Below are positions 1 through 6,440 of a DNA stretch of 7,200 nucleotides, in pieces. The notes under the pieces were generated by a model. The model ran no database searches, was not told where the DNA came from, and saw nothing but the letters and a program-made list of their open reading frames with translations. How positions within the stretch are numbered: the first letter of the stretch is position 1; each line of letters opens with the position of its first letter. Position numbers and translations under genes: made by a program. This DNA comes from a bacterium UBP17_UBA6191 (GTDB lineage Bacteria; Muiribacteriota; UBA6191), in assembly GCA_002422125.1 (NCBI GenBank), contig DITF01000188.1, positions 1 through 7,200 of the forward strand. The letters are read 5' to 3'.

Positions 1-1901
1 GCCATATTCGACAAAAATCTGGTCACTAGTTCCTTTTCTCTGAGCTGCTGAATCATTTGGTTAAATCGAACTGTCAAATCAGCCAGTTCATCGGCACCTG
101 ACTTGGGAAGATCCTCAGACAAATCCCCGCTCTGAATCTTTAACAATCCCTGCCTAAGCGATGATAAAGGCCTAAGTACAAGCTGAGCCAACCAGCGACA
201 TAAAACAAACAAGACAATACAAAACCCCAGAATCAACAGGTATAAAATATTAAGGGCCTGCTGCCTAAACTGCAGGTAGGATTTTAAACTTATACTGACT
301 ACAAGGGCCATATCTGGAAGTAAGGGAGTTCGGACCGCTAAAGACAGGTGTAACTCTTCATTGTCTCGGCCCACTGAAAAACTCTGAACCCTCTGCACCC
401 AGGACAGGGCCGCATTATGGGCCAGAAACTGGGACACCTTCCCCTTGACGCTCTGAGACACTGTTTGATGGTGTCCCACTACACTGACATTCAGATTCTG
501 ATCCTGCATATTGTGCAATCTGAATAAAATTCTATCATTAAGAGTATTTAAGACACTAGCCTCATCCACACTGCCAATAATTAGCCATATATTCCCAGCA
601 CTGTCATTCAGATAGGCCCAAAAACTCTTACTGTACTGAAACCCTTTCGAAAAATAGGCCACCGGCATGTAGTCAAACATTTTCCAGGGGTTATATAAAA
701 ATGAGTCCACTGCGCTACTATCGCGAAAGACTGAATTTAAGTCCCTTCTAAGGATATTGGTAATCTCCATATTGGCCTTCTGTTCCTCAAGATATCTTTC
801 GCTATACTCTCCTAGTTGCGATTTCAAAACCTTTTGCAACACCGGAGTATGAAAGGTTCTGGTGGTATGACCGGGATGAAAAACTGCCGTCGCAAAACTT
901 GTATGATCATTTCTAAAAATCACCTGAATTCCAAGCGAAGCAAAGGTCTTATCAAGCCATAAATCAAGGGTGTGTGAAGAAACCCCTTCTCTTCTGTCAA
1001 ACCACGGATTAACCTCTAACATCTCTCCTTGTTCATAAAGATCCTGTATAAATGCTTTGGCCTTTACTGATACGAGGGTTTTTAGATTTGAAGCCAAATC
1101 ACTTTCTGCATCTTCTGCGGCCAGGATCAATTGTTTGGTACAGTTCTCCAGATACGATTTGGCTTGGTTCATCAGATTCATTTCAGTTTCCTTGATAAAA
1201 CCGTGATTGCTAATTAAGAACCAGGAGAACAATAAAAGCGAAGGCAACAAAAAACTGACTAAAAATTTGGCTTGCAGACGATAAAAAGCACTTTTTATAG
1301 TCCACAATGGCAGTAGTACTAACAACAGGATTAAAAGGCCGTAAGTCAGAGAATAATCAAACAGTGATGGAAAAAAACGCAGGGCATCTTCCTGAAACGC
1401 CACAAGGTCATTCAGAGCCGCTGGAACATAGACGCGGATCTCTTTTACTCCAGTCACACCATCAAGTTGGGGAAGTTTATCTACCTTAAGAAACAGTTTA
1501 AGTCTCTCAAGATCAATGTATGGCTCATGAAAAGAAAAGTGAATGGATGGCCTATCTAAGGATGGATGAAATCCGGGAAGAACCAGCCTTAACTCCATCT
1601 CATGAGCATCCAGATAATGTAAGTAGTCCGAAATTCTGAAAGCCAGCAGACTAAAGTCACGATCAATGGAAACACCACTAAACATTAACACGGCATGTTC
1701 TGGAAGTAGTGTCCCCCTATCCAAACGAATATTCAGATTTACAGACTGTGGCCCTTTCCAGCCAATTAGTTGCTCCTGATTGAGGGTGATCGAAGTCGGA
1801 AGCTGGGCTGGATCTTCCAGCACAAATAAGTTTCTGTCATCGCTTCTTGTTTCCCCTTGAAGAGAAACCAAAAAGCCAAAAATTAACAGGAGCTTAGGCA
1901 T
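1..1901 (-). CDS. Membrane sensor protein with HAMP domain, 3' part cut by the window edge
   Basis: I translated the minus strand by hand from an ATG at 1901; it stays open for 633 codons and runs off the left edge. Residues 1-16 look like a signal peptide (MPKLLLIFGFLVSL). Residues about 20-180 form a beta-rich, probably periplasmic domain. TM1 is about 183-202 and TM2 about 214-231, joined by a short basic loop (KSAFYRLQAKF). A second extracytoplasmic domain of about 300 residues follows, then TM3 at about 552-568. A HAMP linker covers about 568-621, seen in the LRPLSSLRQGL segment, the IQSGDL turn and the DEL motif at 604-606. The last visible residues (TRFLSNMA) enter an unseen output domain: histidine kinase, cyclase and SpoIIE-type phosphatase all remain possible. 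The start overlaps the preceding ABM-like gene by 8 nt, so translation is probably coupled. No clear Shine-Dalgarno is visible. Topology and HAMP are seen in the sequence; the ligand is unknown. Confidence 0.85.
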   Translation of the reverse strand, partial: MPKLLLIFGFLVSLQGETRSDDRNLFVLEDPAQLPTSITLNQEQLIGWKGPQSVNLNIRLDRGTLLPEHAVLMFSGVSIDRDFSLLAFRISDYLHYLDAHEMELRLVLPGFHPSLDRPSIHFSFHEPYIDLERLKLFLKVDKLPQLDGVTGVKEIRVYVPAALNDLVAFQEDALRFFPSLFDYSLTYGLLILLLVLLPLWTIKSAFYRLQAKFLVSFLLPSLLLFSWFLISNHGFIKETEMNLMNQAKSYLENCTKQLILAAEDAESDLASNLKTLVSVKAKAFIQDLYEQGEMLEVNPWFDRREGVSSHTLDLWLDKTFASLGIQVIFRNDHTSFATAVFHPGHTTRTFHTPVLQKVLKSQLGEYSERYLEEQKANMEITNILRRDLNSVFRDSSAVDSFLYNPWKMFDYMPVAYFSKGFQYSKSFWAYLNDSAGNIWLIIGSVDEASVLNTLNDRILFRLHNMQDQNLNVSVVGHHQTVSQSVKGKVSQFLAHNAALSWVQRVQSFSVGRDNEELHLSLAVRTPLLPDMALVVSISLKSYLQFRQQALNILYLLILGFCIVLFVLCRWLAQLVLRPLSSLRQGLLKIQSGDLSEDLPKSGADELADLTVRFNQMIQQLREKELVTRFLSNM

Positions 1902-2214
1902 CCAGCACAGGGCGAAAATCTCCTTCAGCCGTTACCGAAATGAGTACTTGCAGATTCTCTTCAGAAAAACTGGAAACCAGATGCTGGTGGCTCTTAATAA
2001 AATGCGGTAGATACGCGCTAAAGTCCAGAGAGGATTGCAAATCCATCCACATAGAAAAATGATAAATGACATCAGGATTTACCCGGGACGACAAGATAAT
2101 CCCGGATAAAAACCCTCTCTGGCTTCTAATTTTTTCGTTGGCCAAACTCATTTCATGCAAAAAGTCTTGCTTGCAATCAGGCAAAAGAACTATTTTTTTG
2201 ACCAACATCTCCAT
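1894..2214 (-). CDS. Small ABM-like (dimeric alpha/beta barrel) protein
   Basis: This 106-residue soluble protein has no signal peptide. The pattern is an initial strand (KKIVLLPD), a helix, a QRGFLSG turn at about 32-38, a strand (GIILSS), then a strand ending YHFSMW at 51-56 and a helix. That is the layout of antibiotic-biosynthesis-monooxygenase (ABM) and related dimeric ferredoxin-like proteins, where a GF turn and a strand ending in W are typical. The assignment is by fold pattern only; I see no residue that fixes a substrate, and many family members are not monooxygenases. An AAGGA ribosome site sits 6 nt before the ATG, which supports this start. The gene begins 2 nt after the stop of the 75-codon frame and overlaps the sensor gene by 8 nt, so it is an internal operon member. 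A cytoplasmic partner of the sensor is possible but is inference. Confidence 0.7.
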   Translation of the reverse strand: MEMLVKKIVLLPDCKQDFLHEMSLANEKIRSQRGFLSGIILSSRVNPDVIYHFSMWMDLQSSLDFSAYLPHFIKSHQHLVSSFSEENLQVLISVTAEGDFRPVLDA

Positions 2215-2216
2215 GA

Positions 2217-2444
2217 CTATTCCTTGGAATTCAGTACCTTCTTGGCCCTTTTCAGAGCCTCAATCTGCCTTTGGGAAACATGTAGCATGTATTCAACCAT
2301 GCCCTCCTGTTTCATCTTGGTCCAAGAATTGGTATCAATCACTTTGCGAATGCGGTGTAAACGAGCCGATGGAGTATTGTCACGAATTAACAATAAATCA
2401 GATTCAACCTCACTCCAATCACTGGTTAGTTTGCCAATCGTTTC
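2217..2444 (-). pseudogene. 75-codon open frame directly after the nucleotidyltransferase TAA, without a usual start
   Basis: Immediately after the TAA (2447-2445) that ends the nucleotidyltransferase-like gene, the same minus frame stays open for 75 codons to a TAG at 2219-2217. The product reads like real protein: charged, helix-rich, beginning ETIGKLTSDWSEVESD and ending in a basic stretch (RQIEALKRAKKVLNSKE). No ATG, GTG or TTG lies at its front. The first TTG is codon 18 (2393), the first GTG codon 35 (2342), the first ATG codon 44, and none has a well-placed ribosome site; only a rare ATT start at 2438 is near the beginning. The simplest reading is that it is the C-terminal part of the upstream protein, cut off by a nonsense codon. 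It could also be reached by readthrough, or be a separate small gene with a rare start. I do not recognise its family. Confidence 0.5.
2221..2225 (-). promoter_or_regulatory. Ribosome binding site for the ABM-like gene
   Basis: AAGGA on the minus strand lies 6 nt before the ATG at 2214. It partly covers the last codons of the preceding open frame, whose TAG stop is at 2219-2217, so termination and re-initiation would occur within a few bases of each other. Confidence 0.6.
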
Positions 2445-3329
2445 TTACAGTTTTTGAGCCACCCTTTGTGCACCTTGTCCAGCCCCATCATAAAATACGG
2501 AAAACTGATCTCCAATCTGATGCATTGCCTCATGGGTCTTTAAGGTCAGATAAAATACGCGGTCTTCAATTGGATTAAACTCCACATACATTTTTGGAGG
2601 CACTGGAAGTCTTTGCAAATCCAAAGTTTTGCCTGTCCCAGTCAGTTTAAAGCCTATGTCCCCTAGAATTCTTTGATAAAAACCCATCAAATCCCGCAAT
2701 TCACGAAAGGAAATCGGAACTAAAGGATCTAAAATGTTAGCTGGCTCAAAAAAGCTGGTAAAAATCTCAATATTGCCTGTAAAAGACGGATGAGATTCTT
2801 TGTATATCCCATATTCCAATCGGCGCAATAAATCCTTGTCTGAACTATCCACAAACAGATCTAAATCACTGTTTGCGCCCCATCGGCCTTTTACGATGGA
2901 ACCAAAAATATAGATTTGAACTGGTGCGTTGTTGTGATTCATGAAACTGAGATATTTCTGAAAATAATTCAGCTCAGCCTGTAGTTTTTCAAATCTACGC
3001 TGAACCTCTTCATTCGTGAAGGGAACCATCAAATCTCTTTGTAACTTCTCAGCCCAAAAATTAGGTTCTGCCAGCTTGGCCAAAAGCTTCTTTTCATCCC
3101 AAAATGGGGCCAGATACAAATCTCTGGTCGTAAAAAAACCGGCCAGATTATAAATACTGTTCTGCCTGAGGATACTGCGATTTTCCTGAGGGATGTTATG
3201 AATCTCCATTAACCTGTCTACAATACGACCTGCTCGCTCGTAGGTGGTGAACGGTACAATCCGGGCCGACAGGCTATTTAATAAAATGCTAAATAATAAA
3301 CCCAATGCCAAAATCTGTCTTGTCATCAT
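2445..3329 (-). CDS. Nucleotidyltransferase-fold protein with a predicted signal peptide
   Basis: I chose the ATG at 3329 (294 aa) because GGAGG lies 9 nt before it; a TTG at 3356 would add nine residues but would place that site inside the gene. Residues 1-22 look like a signal peptide (MMTRQILALGLLFSILLNSL, then SA). A helical region follows (about 30-135). Next comes the polymerase-beta-type nucleotidyltransferase signature: FGS at 142-144, then G and the ANSDLDLF segment with Asp155 and Asp157, and a likely third carboxylate at Glu188 in GNIEIF. These residues bind metal and NTP in minimal nucleotidyltransferases. The C-terminal part carries a THEAMHQIGDQF segment and ends abruptly in a helix (QGAQRVAQKL). 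An exported nucleotidyltransferase would be odd because nucleoside triphosphates are scarce outside the cytoplasm, so the leader may instead be a membrane anchor, or the fold may be non-catalytic. The reading frame may originally have continued past the TAA. Confidence 0.75.
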   Translation of the reverse strand: MMTRQILALGLLFSILLNSLSARIVPFTTYERAGRIVDRLMEIHNIPQENRSILRQNSIYNLAGFFTTRDLYLAPFWDEKKLLAKLAEPNFWAEKLQRDLMVPFTNEEVQRRFEKLQAELNYFQKYLSFMNHNNAPVQIYIFGSIVKGRWGANSDLDLFVDSSDKDLLRRLEYGIYKESHPSFTGNIEIFTSFFEPANILDPLVPISFRELRDLMGFYQRILGDIGFKLTGTGKTLDLQRLPVPPKMYVEFNPIEDRVFYLTLKTHEAMHQIGDQFSVFYDGAGQGAQRVAQKL

Positions 3330-3338
3330 AAAAGGAAT

Positions 3339-3343
3339 CCTCC
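3339..3343 (-). promoter_or_regulatory. Strong Shine-Dalgarno site (GGAGG) deciding the nucleotidyltransferase start
   Basis: GGAGG on the minus strand is 9 nt upstream of the ATG at 3329 (6 nt further from the second ATG at 3326). It is the best ribosome site in the window and favours this start over the upstream TTG at 3356. Confidence 0.75.
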
Positions 3344-3415
3344 GTTTTTCATGCAAAAAGTCGTTTAAGAGGATACCTGATGACTCTCGTAGAAATCTAT
3401 GCCGCCAAGAAATTA

Positions 3416-5272
3416 TTAATCAACACCCAGTAAAATTGCGGTGTTATCCAAAAGGGTACGAATACCATTAGTACGGACAATCCAATCCCCAAGCACTTTT
3501 GAGCTAACCGTCTGCTTAGTGGATAAAGAATCAAATTCCGATTTACGAAGCCCTACCTGAGTATGGAGTTCATTAAAGCGCAGGCGTAAAAGATAGAGTT
3601 GGCGGGGCTCATGCACTCGCTTAATCCAAGTGGGGAACTGATCCAGAGTCTGGGATACTCTCTGATCACTCCAGCGGATGGCCGTAGTTGGTTTACTGGC
3701 TGCCACTGCCGATGTCTCAGGTACCAAAAGGTTTCGCTCTCCCTTCAAAAATCCAAATTCCGATAAAACGGGCTGGTCTACAAGGGTGACAGGCGAGGAT
3801 TTTAAAGGAGCATCTGTGTTGGATTTTTCATTGGCCCGATTGGGATTTAACTGCATCACGGTCTGCCAGTCTCCCAGCGCATTTAAGGTTTGCACCTGAC
3901 CATCAGAGTTAAGTCTTAGGATTTCCGCACCCGGTGTTTTTTGGGAACCCTGAATCTCGGTGGTCGCAACTACCTCTAGGGAACTGGCTCGAATTACATC
4001 AACAAATTCTGAATTTCCCCGCTTTAAGAACATGGCTACCAAACCAAGATAAGAATTTACAACCGGTGAATAACATTCCTCAAGCCTACGGCTCACCCTT
4101 GTATTTCTGCCACTTTCTACCTCATATCTCCATACCTCAGTGCGACCATCTAAAGCCCTGACATAATATATCTCATTTTCTAAAGCCCGATAGGAGATTC
4201 CCGGTAGACGCAGATATACATTAGCCGCAATGGTACTCAATGTGGTCTTGGTCTCTGAGTTTTTGGCATACTCCATTTCCACTCTTTCCCCAATTCTAAG
4301 GGCCTTAAAGCTGCCTGAGCCGACCGGAAAGGCCGCCAAAATTTCAAACTTAAACTGCTGTCCTTCTGGTTTTGGTAGCATGGTAGGAATTAAGATTCTG
4401 GGGCCGGATTCTTCTTTTTTACGACTGCGCATTCGCCCTAATTCCTGATTGAGGCTATAGCTCATTTTTGCGCCATCAGCCAAAACCACACTAAAACTGT
4501 CTTCATTTAAAAAAACCAGATTTTCCTCGGACAGACTGTTGCGTTTATAGCTGTCCAAATCCAAAACTCTTTCTTCTTTGCCAGACTGCAAATCTTTGAC
4601 ATAAACACTTTGTCTAGAATCTTTGTCCGAAGCTCTATCCCTACCAGATAAAAATAAAAGAAACCTCTCATCAGGACTTAAGACTGCCGAAAAATCCTGA
4701 CTTCCTGAAATGACTTCCACCGTCATTTGCTTGCGATCAGCATCATAGGATACAATTCGCTCCAGACCATCCTCTATGGAATCGAGATACAAACGAATGG
4801 CTTTTTTACTAAACACAAACCAGGGTATAGCCTCAAGTTCCCGAATGGGGCGAAGCATGTGAATTACTTCCTGACCCTCGCGAAAATTATGTAAAACCAA
4901 GTTCAGCCCGGCTTGACTGTGATTTTTGTAGACTTTCCAGTGGTTATCCAAAGGAGATGATAGTTTTGGCTCAGCCGCGTTCATGCCCCGCAAATAATAG
5001 TACACCACATTTTGCTGCAAAATAGAGAGTGATGCCTTAGCTGAGGCTCGCTCTAATAGAGGGACAATTAAAATTCTGTCCTGTTCCTTAGGAATCTCTT
5101 CTCTTCGCATCCTCAACACAAAATCTTCATATTGATCCTCTATGCTAGCAGAAAAAACTGGGATGGAAAAAGCGAAGAAAATGAAAATCATTGTCAAAAA
5201 GCAATGTACAGAAATCAAAGCCTGTGATACTTTGGCCTTATGATGAAACGAAAAACAATTTTGCATCTGCAT
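3416..5272 (-). CDS. Secreted beta-propeller-like (TolB/PD40-type) protein of unknown role
   Basis: This is a 618-residue product from the ATG at 5272, ending in TAA at 3418-3416. A hydrophobic stretch at about 24-40 followed by VFSAS is a good signal peptide with cleavage near residue 42. The basic residues His10-Lys14 just before it support a start at 5272 or 5266 rather than the ATG at 5191, which would leave a 15-residue leader without positive charge. Beta-propeller features include LSPDERFLLFLSGRD at 198-212 followed by VYVKDLQSGKEERVL at 223-237. A second similar unit has NEIYYVRALDGRTEVWRYEV at about 366-385. These resemble TolB/PD40 blades. The C-terminal 80 residues are helical. The product is probably periplasmic or surface-exposed; I recognise no enzyme motif. 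Its predicted 5' end overlaps the divergent PepSY gene by 33 nt, and no clear ribosome site precedes any candidate start. It is the first gene of the leftward cluster, 86 nt before the nucleotidyltransferase ATG. Confidence 0.75.
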   Translation of the reverse strand: MQMQNCFSFHHKAKVSQALISVHCFLTMIFIFFAFSIPVFSASIEDQYEDFVLRMRREEIPKEQDRILIVPLLERASAKASLSILQQNVVYYYLRGMNAAEPKLSSPLDNHWKVYKNHSQAGLNLVLHNFREGQEVIHMLRPIRELEAIPWFVFSKKAIRLYLDSIEDGLERIVSYDADRKQMTVEVISGSQDFSAVLSPDERFLLFLSGRDRASDKDSRQSVYVKDLQSGKEERVLDLDSYKRNSLSEENLVFLNEDSFSVVLADGAKMSYSLNQELGRMRSRKKEESGPRILIPTMLPKPEGQQFKFEILAAFPVGSGSFKALRIGERVEMEYAKNSETKTTLSTIAANVYLRLPGISYRALENEIYYVRALDGRTEVWRYEVESGRNTRVSRRLEECYSPVVNSYLGLVAMFLKRGNSEFVDVIRASSLEVVATTEIQGSQKTPGAEILRLNSDGQVQTLNALGDWQTVMQLNPNRANEKSNTDAPLKSSPVTLVDQPVLSEFGFLKGERNLLVPETSAVAASKPTTAIRWSDQRVSQTLDQFPTWIKRVHEPRQLYLLRLRFNELHTQVGLRKSEFDSLSTKQTVSSKVLGDWIVRTNGIRTLLDNTAILLGVD

Positions 5273-5800
5273 ATTTCACTTGCCGGTCTGTGTATCCCCT
5301 TTTTGTTAGTGTACCTCATAACTGGAATACTCTACACCTTCGGCATCAAGGGAGACTTTGTCACTAAAAAAGAGGCCCTTCATTTTAGTCAAACAATTGA
5401 GCCCAAGGCTGATGTCATAGAAAGCGAATTTACAAAAATACTTCAAGAGAGGAATGAAAAGATTCCCACGGGTGAAATTACCATTCGCAAGGCTGGTACT
5501 TCTTGGCAAGCTATATGGAATGGCTCTGACTGTGAGCATATTCTGGAGCCTCTGGCAGAAGCCGAAAAATATCAGCTTACTCTAAAACATGTCGGTTGGC
5601 ACAGGTATCTGGTCCAGCTTCACAAGGCCAAGGGTGGGATGGTTTTTAAGGTGTTTTCAGGACTAATGGGGTTGTTCCTAATCAGTCTTCTGGCGTTAGG
5701 AGTCAGTCTCTCCATGAGTTCCAAAGCCATGCGTTATGAAATTGGATTTTGTATCCTGATTGGAACCTTATTGTTGGTAATTAGTGCTATCTACAGTTAG
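5240..5800 (+). CDS. PepSY-type transmembrane protein, possibly linked to metal/siderophore handling
   Basis: This 186-residue membrane protein starts at tandem ATGs (5240 and 5243); MMKRKTILHLHISLAGL is a typical basic N-terminus leading into the first membrane helix. TM1 is about 13-35 and includes the YLITGILY motif usual in PepSY_TM proteins. Residues 36-130 form an extracytoplasmic domain. TM2 is about 134-158 and TM3 about 166-185. His9, His11, His117, His121 and His128 lie near the membrane faces, in places where related proteins may bind haem; that role is inference. PepSY_TM proteins often accompany TonB-dependent uptake and act as siderophore or flavin-linked reductases, which suits the nearby FecE-like ATPase. 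No good Shine-Dalgarno is visible. The 5' end overlaps the predicted start of the divergent propeller gene, and the TAG stop lies 2 nt from the stop of the convergent STAS gene. Confidence 0.75.
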   Translation: MMKRKTILHLHISLAGLCIPFLLVYLITGILYTFGIKGDFVTKKEALHFSQTIEPKADVIESEFTKILQERNEKIPTGEITIRKAGTSWQAIWNGSDCEHILEPLAEAEKYQLTLKHVGWHRYLVQLHKAKGGMVFKVFSGLMGLFLISLLALGVSLSMSSKAMRYEIGFCILIGTLLLVISAIYS

Positions 5801-5802
5801 GC

Positions 5803-6153
5803 CTATTTACTTAGACTTTCAAAATATAGGCTACATTCATCCACGGTGACAAATTGTTTCAGTTCCGAATCTATTCCCAATGTTTCTAAAATATTCTGAA
5901 TCCCAGGCTGAACCCCTAAGAAACACAGATCCCCACCCTTGGCTCTGGCTTTCTGGCAGTTAGCCCACAAAACTCCAATTGCAATAGAAAACACTACATC
6001 CAAAAGGCTTAGATCGATCACAACATTGTAAACGCCCTGTTGAAATTCCTTGTTAATTGCGGCTTCAAGATCCGGGACATTGGCATGATCAATGCGGCCT
6101 AGAATCTTAATGATTGTGACATTCTTTTTGCGTTCCATTGTTGTCTCTAACAT
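5803..6153 (-). CDS. STAS-domain protein (anti-sigma-factor-antagonist type)
   Basis: This 116-residue cytoplasmic protein is a single STAS domain. It opens with strand NVTIIKILGRIDHANVPDLE, then a helix, then VVIDLSLLDVVFSIAIGVL. That last segment aligns with the SpoIIAA/RsbV phosphosite region (consensus DLS..xFIDSSGLGVL). The phosphoacceptor position is kept as Ser56, but the Asp before it is Phe55, and the following Ser-Gly is Ile57-Ala58. The core LETLGI helix near the C-terminus is also typical. Family members bind or release an anti-sigma kinase according to phosphorylation; whether this one does is uncertain given the altered site. The start at 6153 has AGAAAGG 10 nt upstream; the ATG five codons later is an alternative. 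A SpoIIE-type phosphatase partner could be the output of the HAMP sensor at the left edge, but that domain is not visible. Confidence 0.85.
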   Translation of the reverse strand: MLETTMERKKNVTIIKILGRIDHANVPDLEAAINKEFQQGVYNVVIDLSLLDVVFSIAIGVLWANCQKARAKGGDLCFLGVQPGIQNILETLGIDSELKQFVTVDECSLYFESLSK

Positions 6154-6206
6154 CCTGATTGAACCTTTCTTGGGATTGCTATTTCTGTCATGTTATCATT
6201 CATTGT
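6154..6206. other. Short divergent intergenic region between the STAS and NqrM-like genes
   Basis: Only 53 nt separate the two divergent start codons. If both genes have their own promoters, these must overlap each other or extend into the coding sequences. I found no convincing paired -35/-10 boxes; TTGAAC at 6159-6164 resembles a -35 on the plus strand but lacks a -10 at proper distance. Confidence 0.5.
6164..6170 (-). promoter_or_regulatory. Candidate ribosome binding site for the STAS gene
   Basis: AGAAAGG on the minus strand ends 10 nt before the ATG at 6153. The spacing is somewhat long, so support is moderate. It lies within the 53-nt divergent intergenic region that must also hold at least one of the two promoters. 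Confidence 0.4.
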
Positions 6207-6440
6207 ATGGAACAAGTATTATTTACGGTTGTGATTTTTTCCACATGTTTTTTTCTCTGCGCCTTAGGTCTGATTTTATCAGGAAAGCCCCTGAAAAAAT
6301 CCTGTGGCAAAGTGCCTGGAGATCCTAACGAGGATTTGTCGGATTGTCTCTGCGAAAGCACGGGACGAGACGATGCCTGTTCGGGACTGCAAGAAGAAGA
6401 CATTGTGGCCGCCCTTCAGCGGGCCAAAGACTCAAGATAG
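6207..6440 (+). CDS. Small cysteine-rich membrane protein resembling NqrM
   Basis: This is a 77-residue product from the ATG at 6207. One membrane helix spans about 4-24 (LFTVVIFSTCFFLCALGLIL). It is followed by SGKPLKKSCGK and a short tail with Cys33, Cys47, Cys49 and Cys58. A single N-terminal helix, a basic K-x-S-C-G motif just after it and then a C-x-C...C cluster is the pattern of NqrM (DUF539), which helps assemble the iron site of the Na+-translocating NADH:quinone reductase. Differences are a longer spacing between the last cysteines and an acidic C-terminal extension of about 18 residues. The family call is from remembered pattern, so it is moderate. A TTG at 6159 would add 16 residues that do not fit the family. 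No clear Shine-Dalgarno is visible. The 3' end overlaps the convergent ABC ATPase gene by 25 nt. No Nqr subunit genes are in the window. Confidence 0.65.
   Translation: MEQVLFTVVIFSTCFFLCALGLILSGKPLKKSCGKVPGDPNEDLSDCLCESTGRDDACSGLQEEDIVAALQRAKDSR

Noticed and set aside
1307..1489. 60-codon plus-strand open frame
   Set aside because: It is antisense within the continuous sensor gene, which is open on the minus strand for more than 630 codons.
2066..2578. 170-codon plus-strand open frame across the ABM-like gene and the 75-codon frame
   Set aside because: It lies antisense to better-supported minus-strand genes, has the irregular composition of a shadow frame, and shows no domain pattern or ribosome site.
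3330..3356. TTG start at 3356 for the nucleotidyltransferase-like gene
   Set aside because: The strong GGAGG site would lie inside the coding sequence, and the ATG 9 nt after it gives a cleaner signal peptide.
5801..5831. Inverted repeat GCCTAT / ATAGGC at the PepSY-STAS junction as a terminator
   Set aside because: Only six pairs around a 19-nt loop, with no following T tract; most of it lies in the STAS coding region, so chance is likely.
6185..6206. AT-rich sequence with partial likeness to a Fur box before the NqrM-like gene
   Set aside because: Only one half-site (ATGATAAC on the minus strand) is recognisable; the palindrome is not completed.
6159..6206. TTG start extending the NqrM-like protein by 16 residues
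   Set aside because: The added residues (NLSWDCYFCHVIIHC) do not fit a small membrane protein that begins right at its helix, and the ATG at 6207 matches the family layout.
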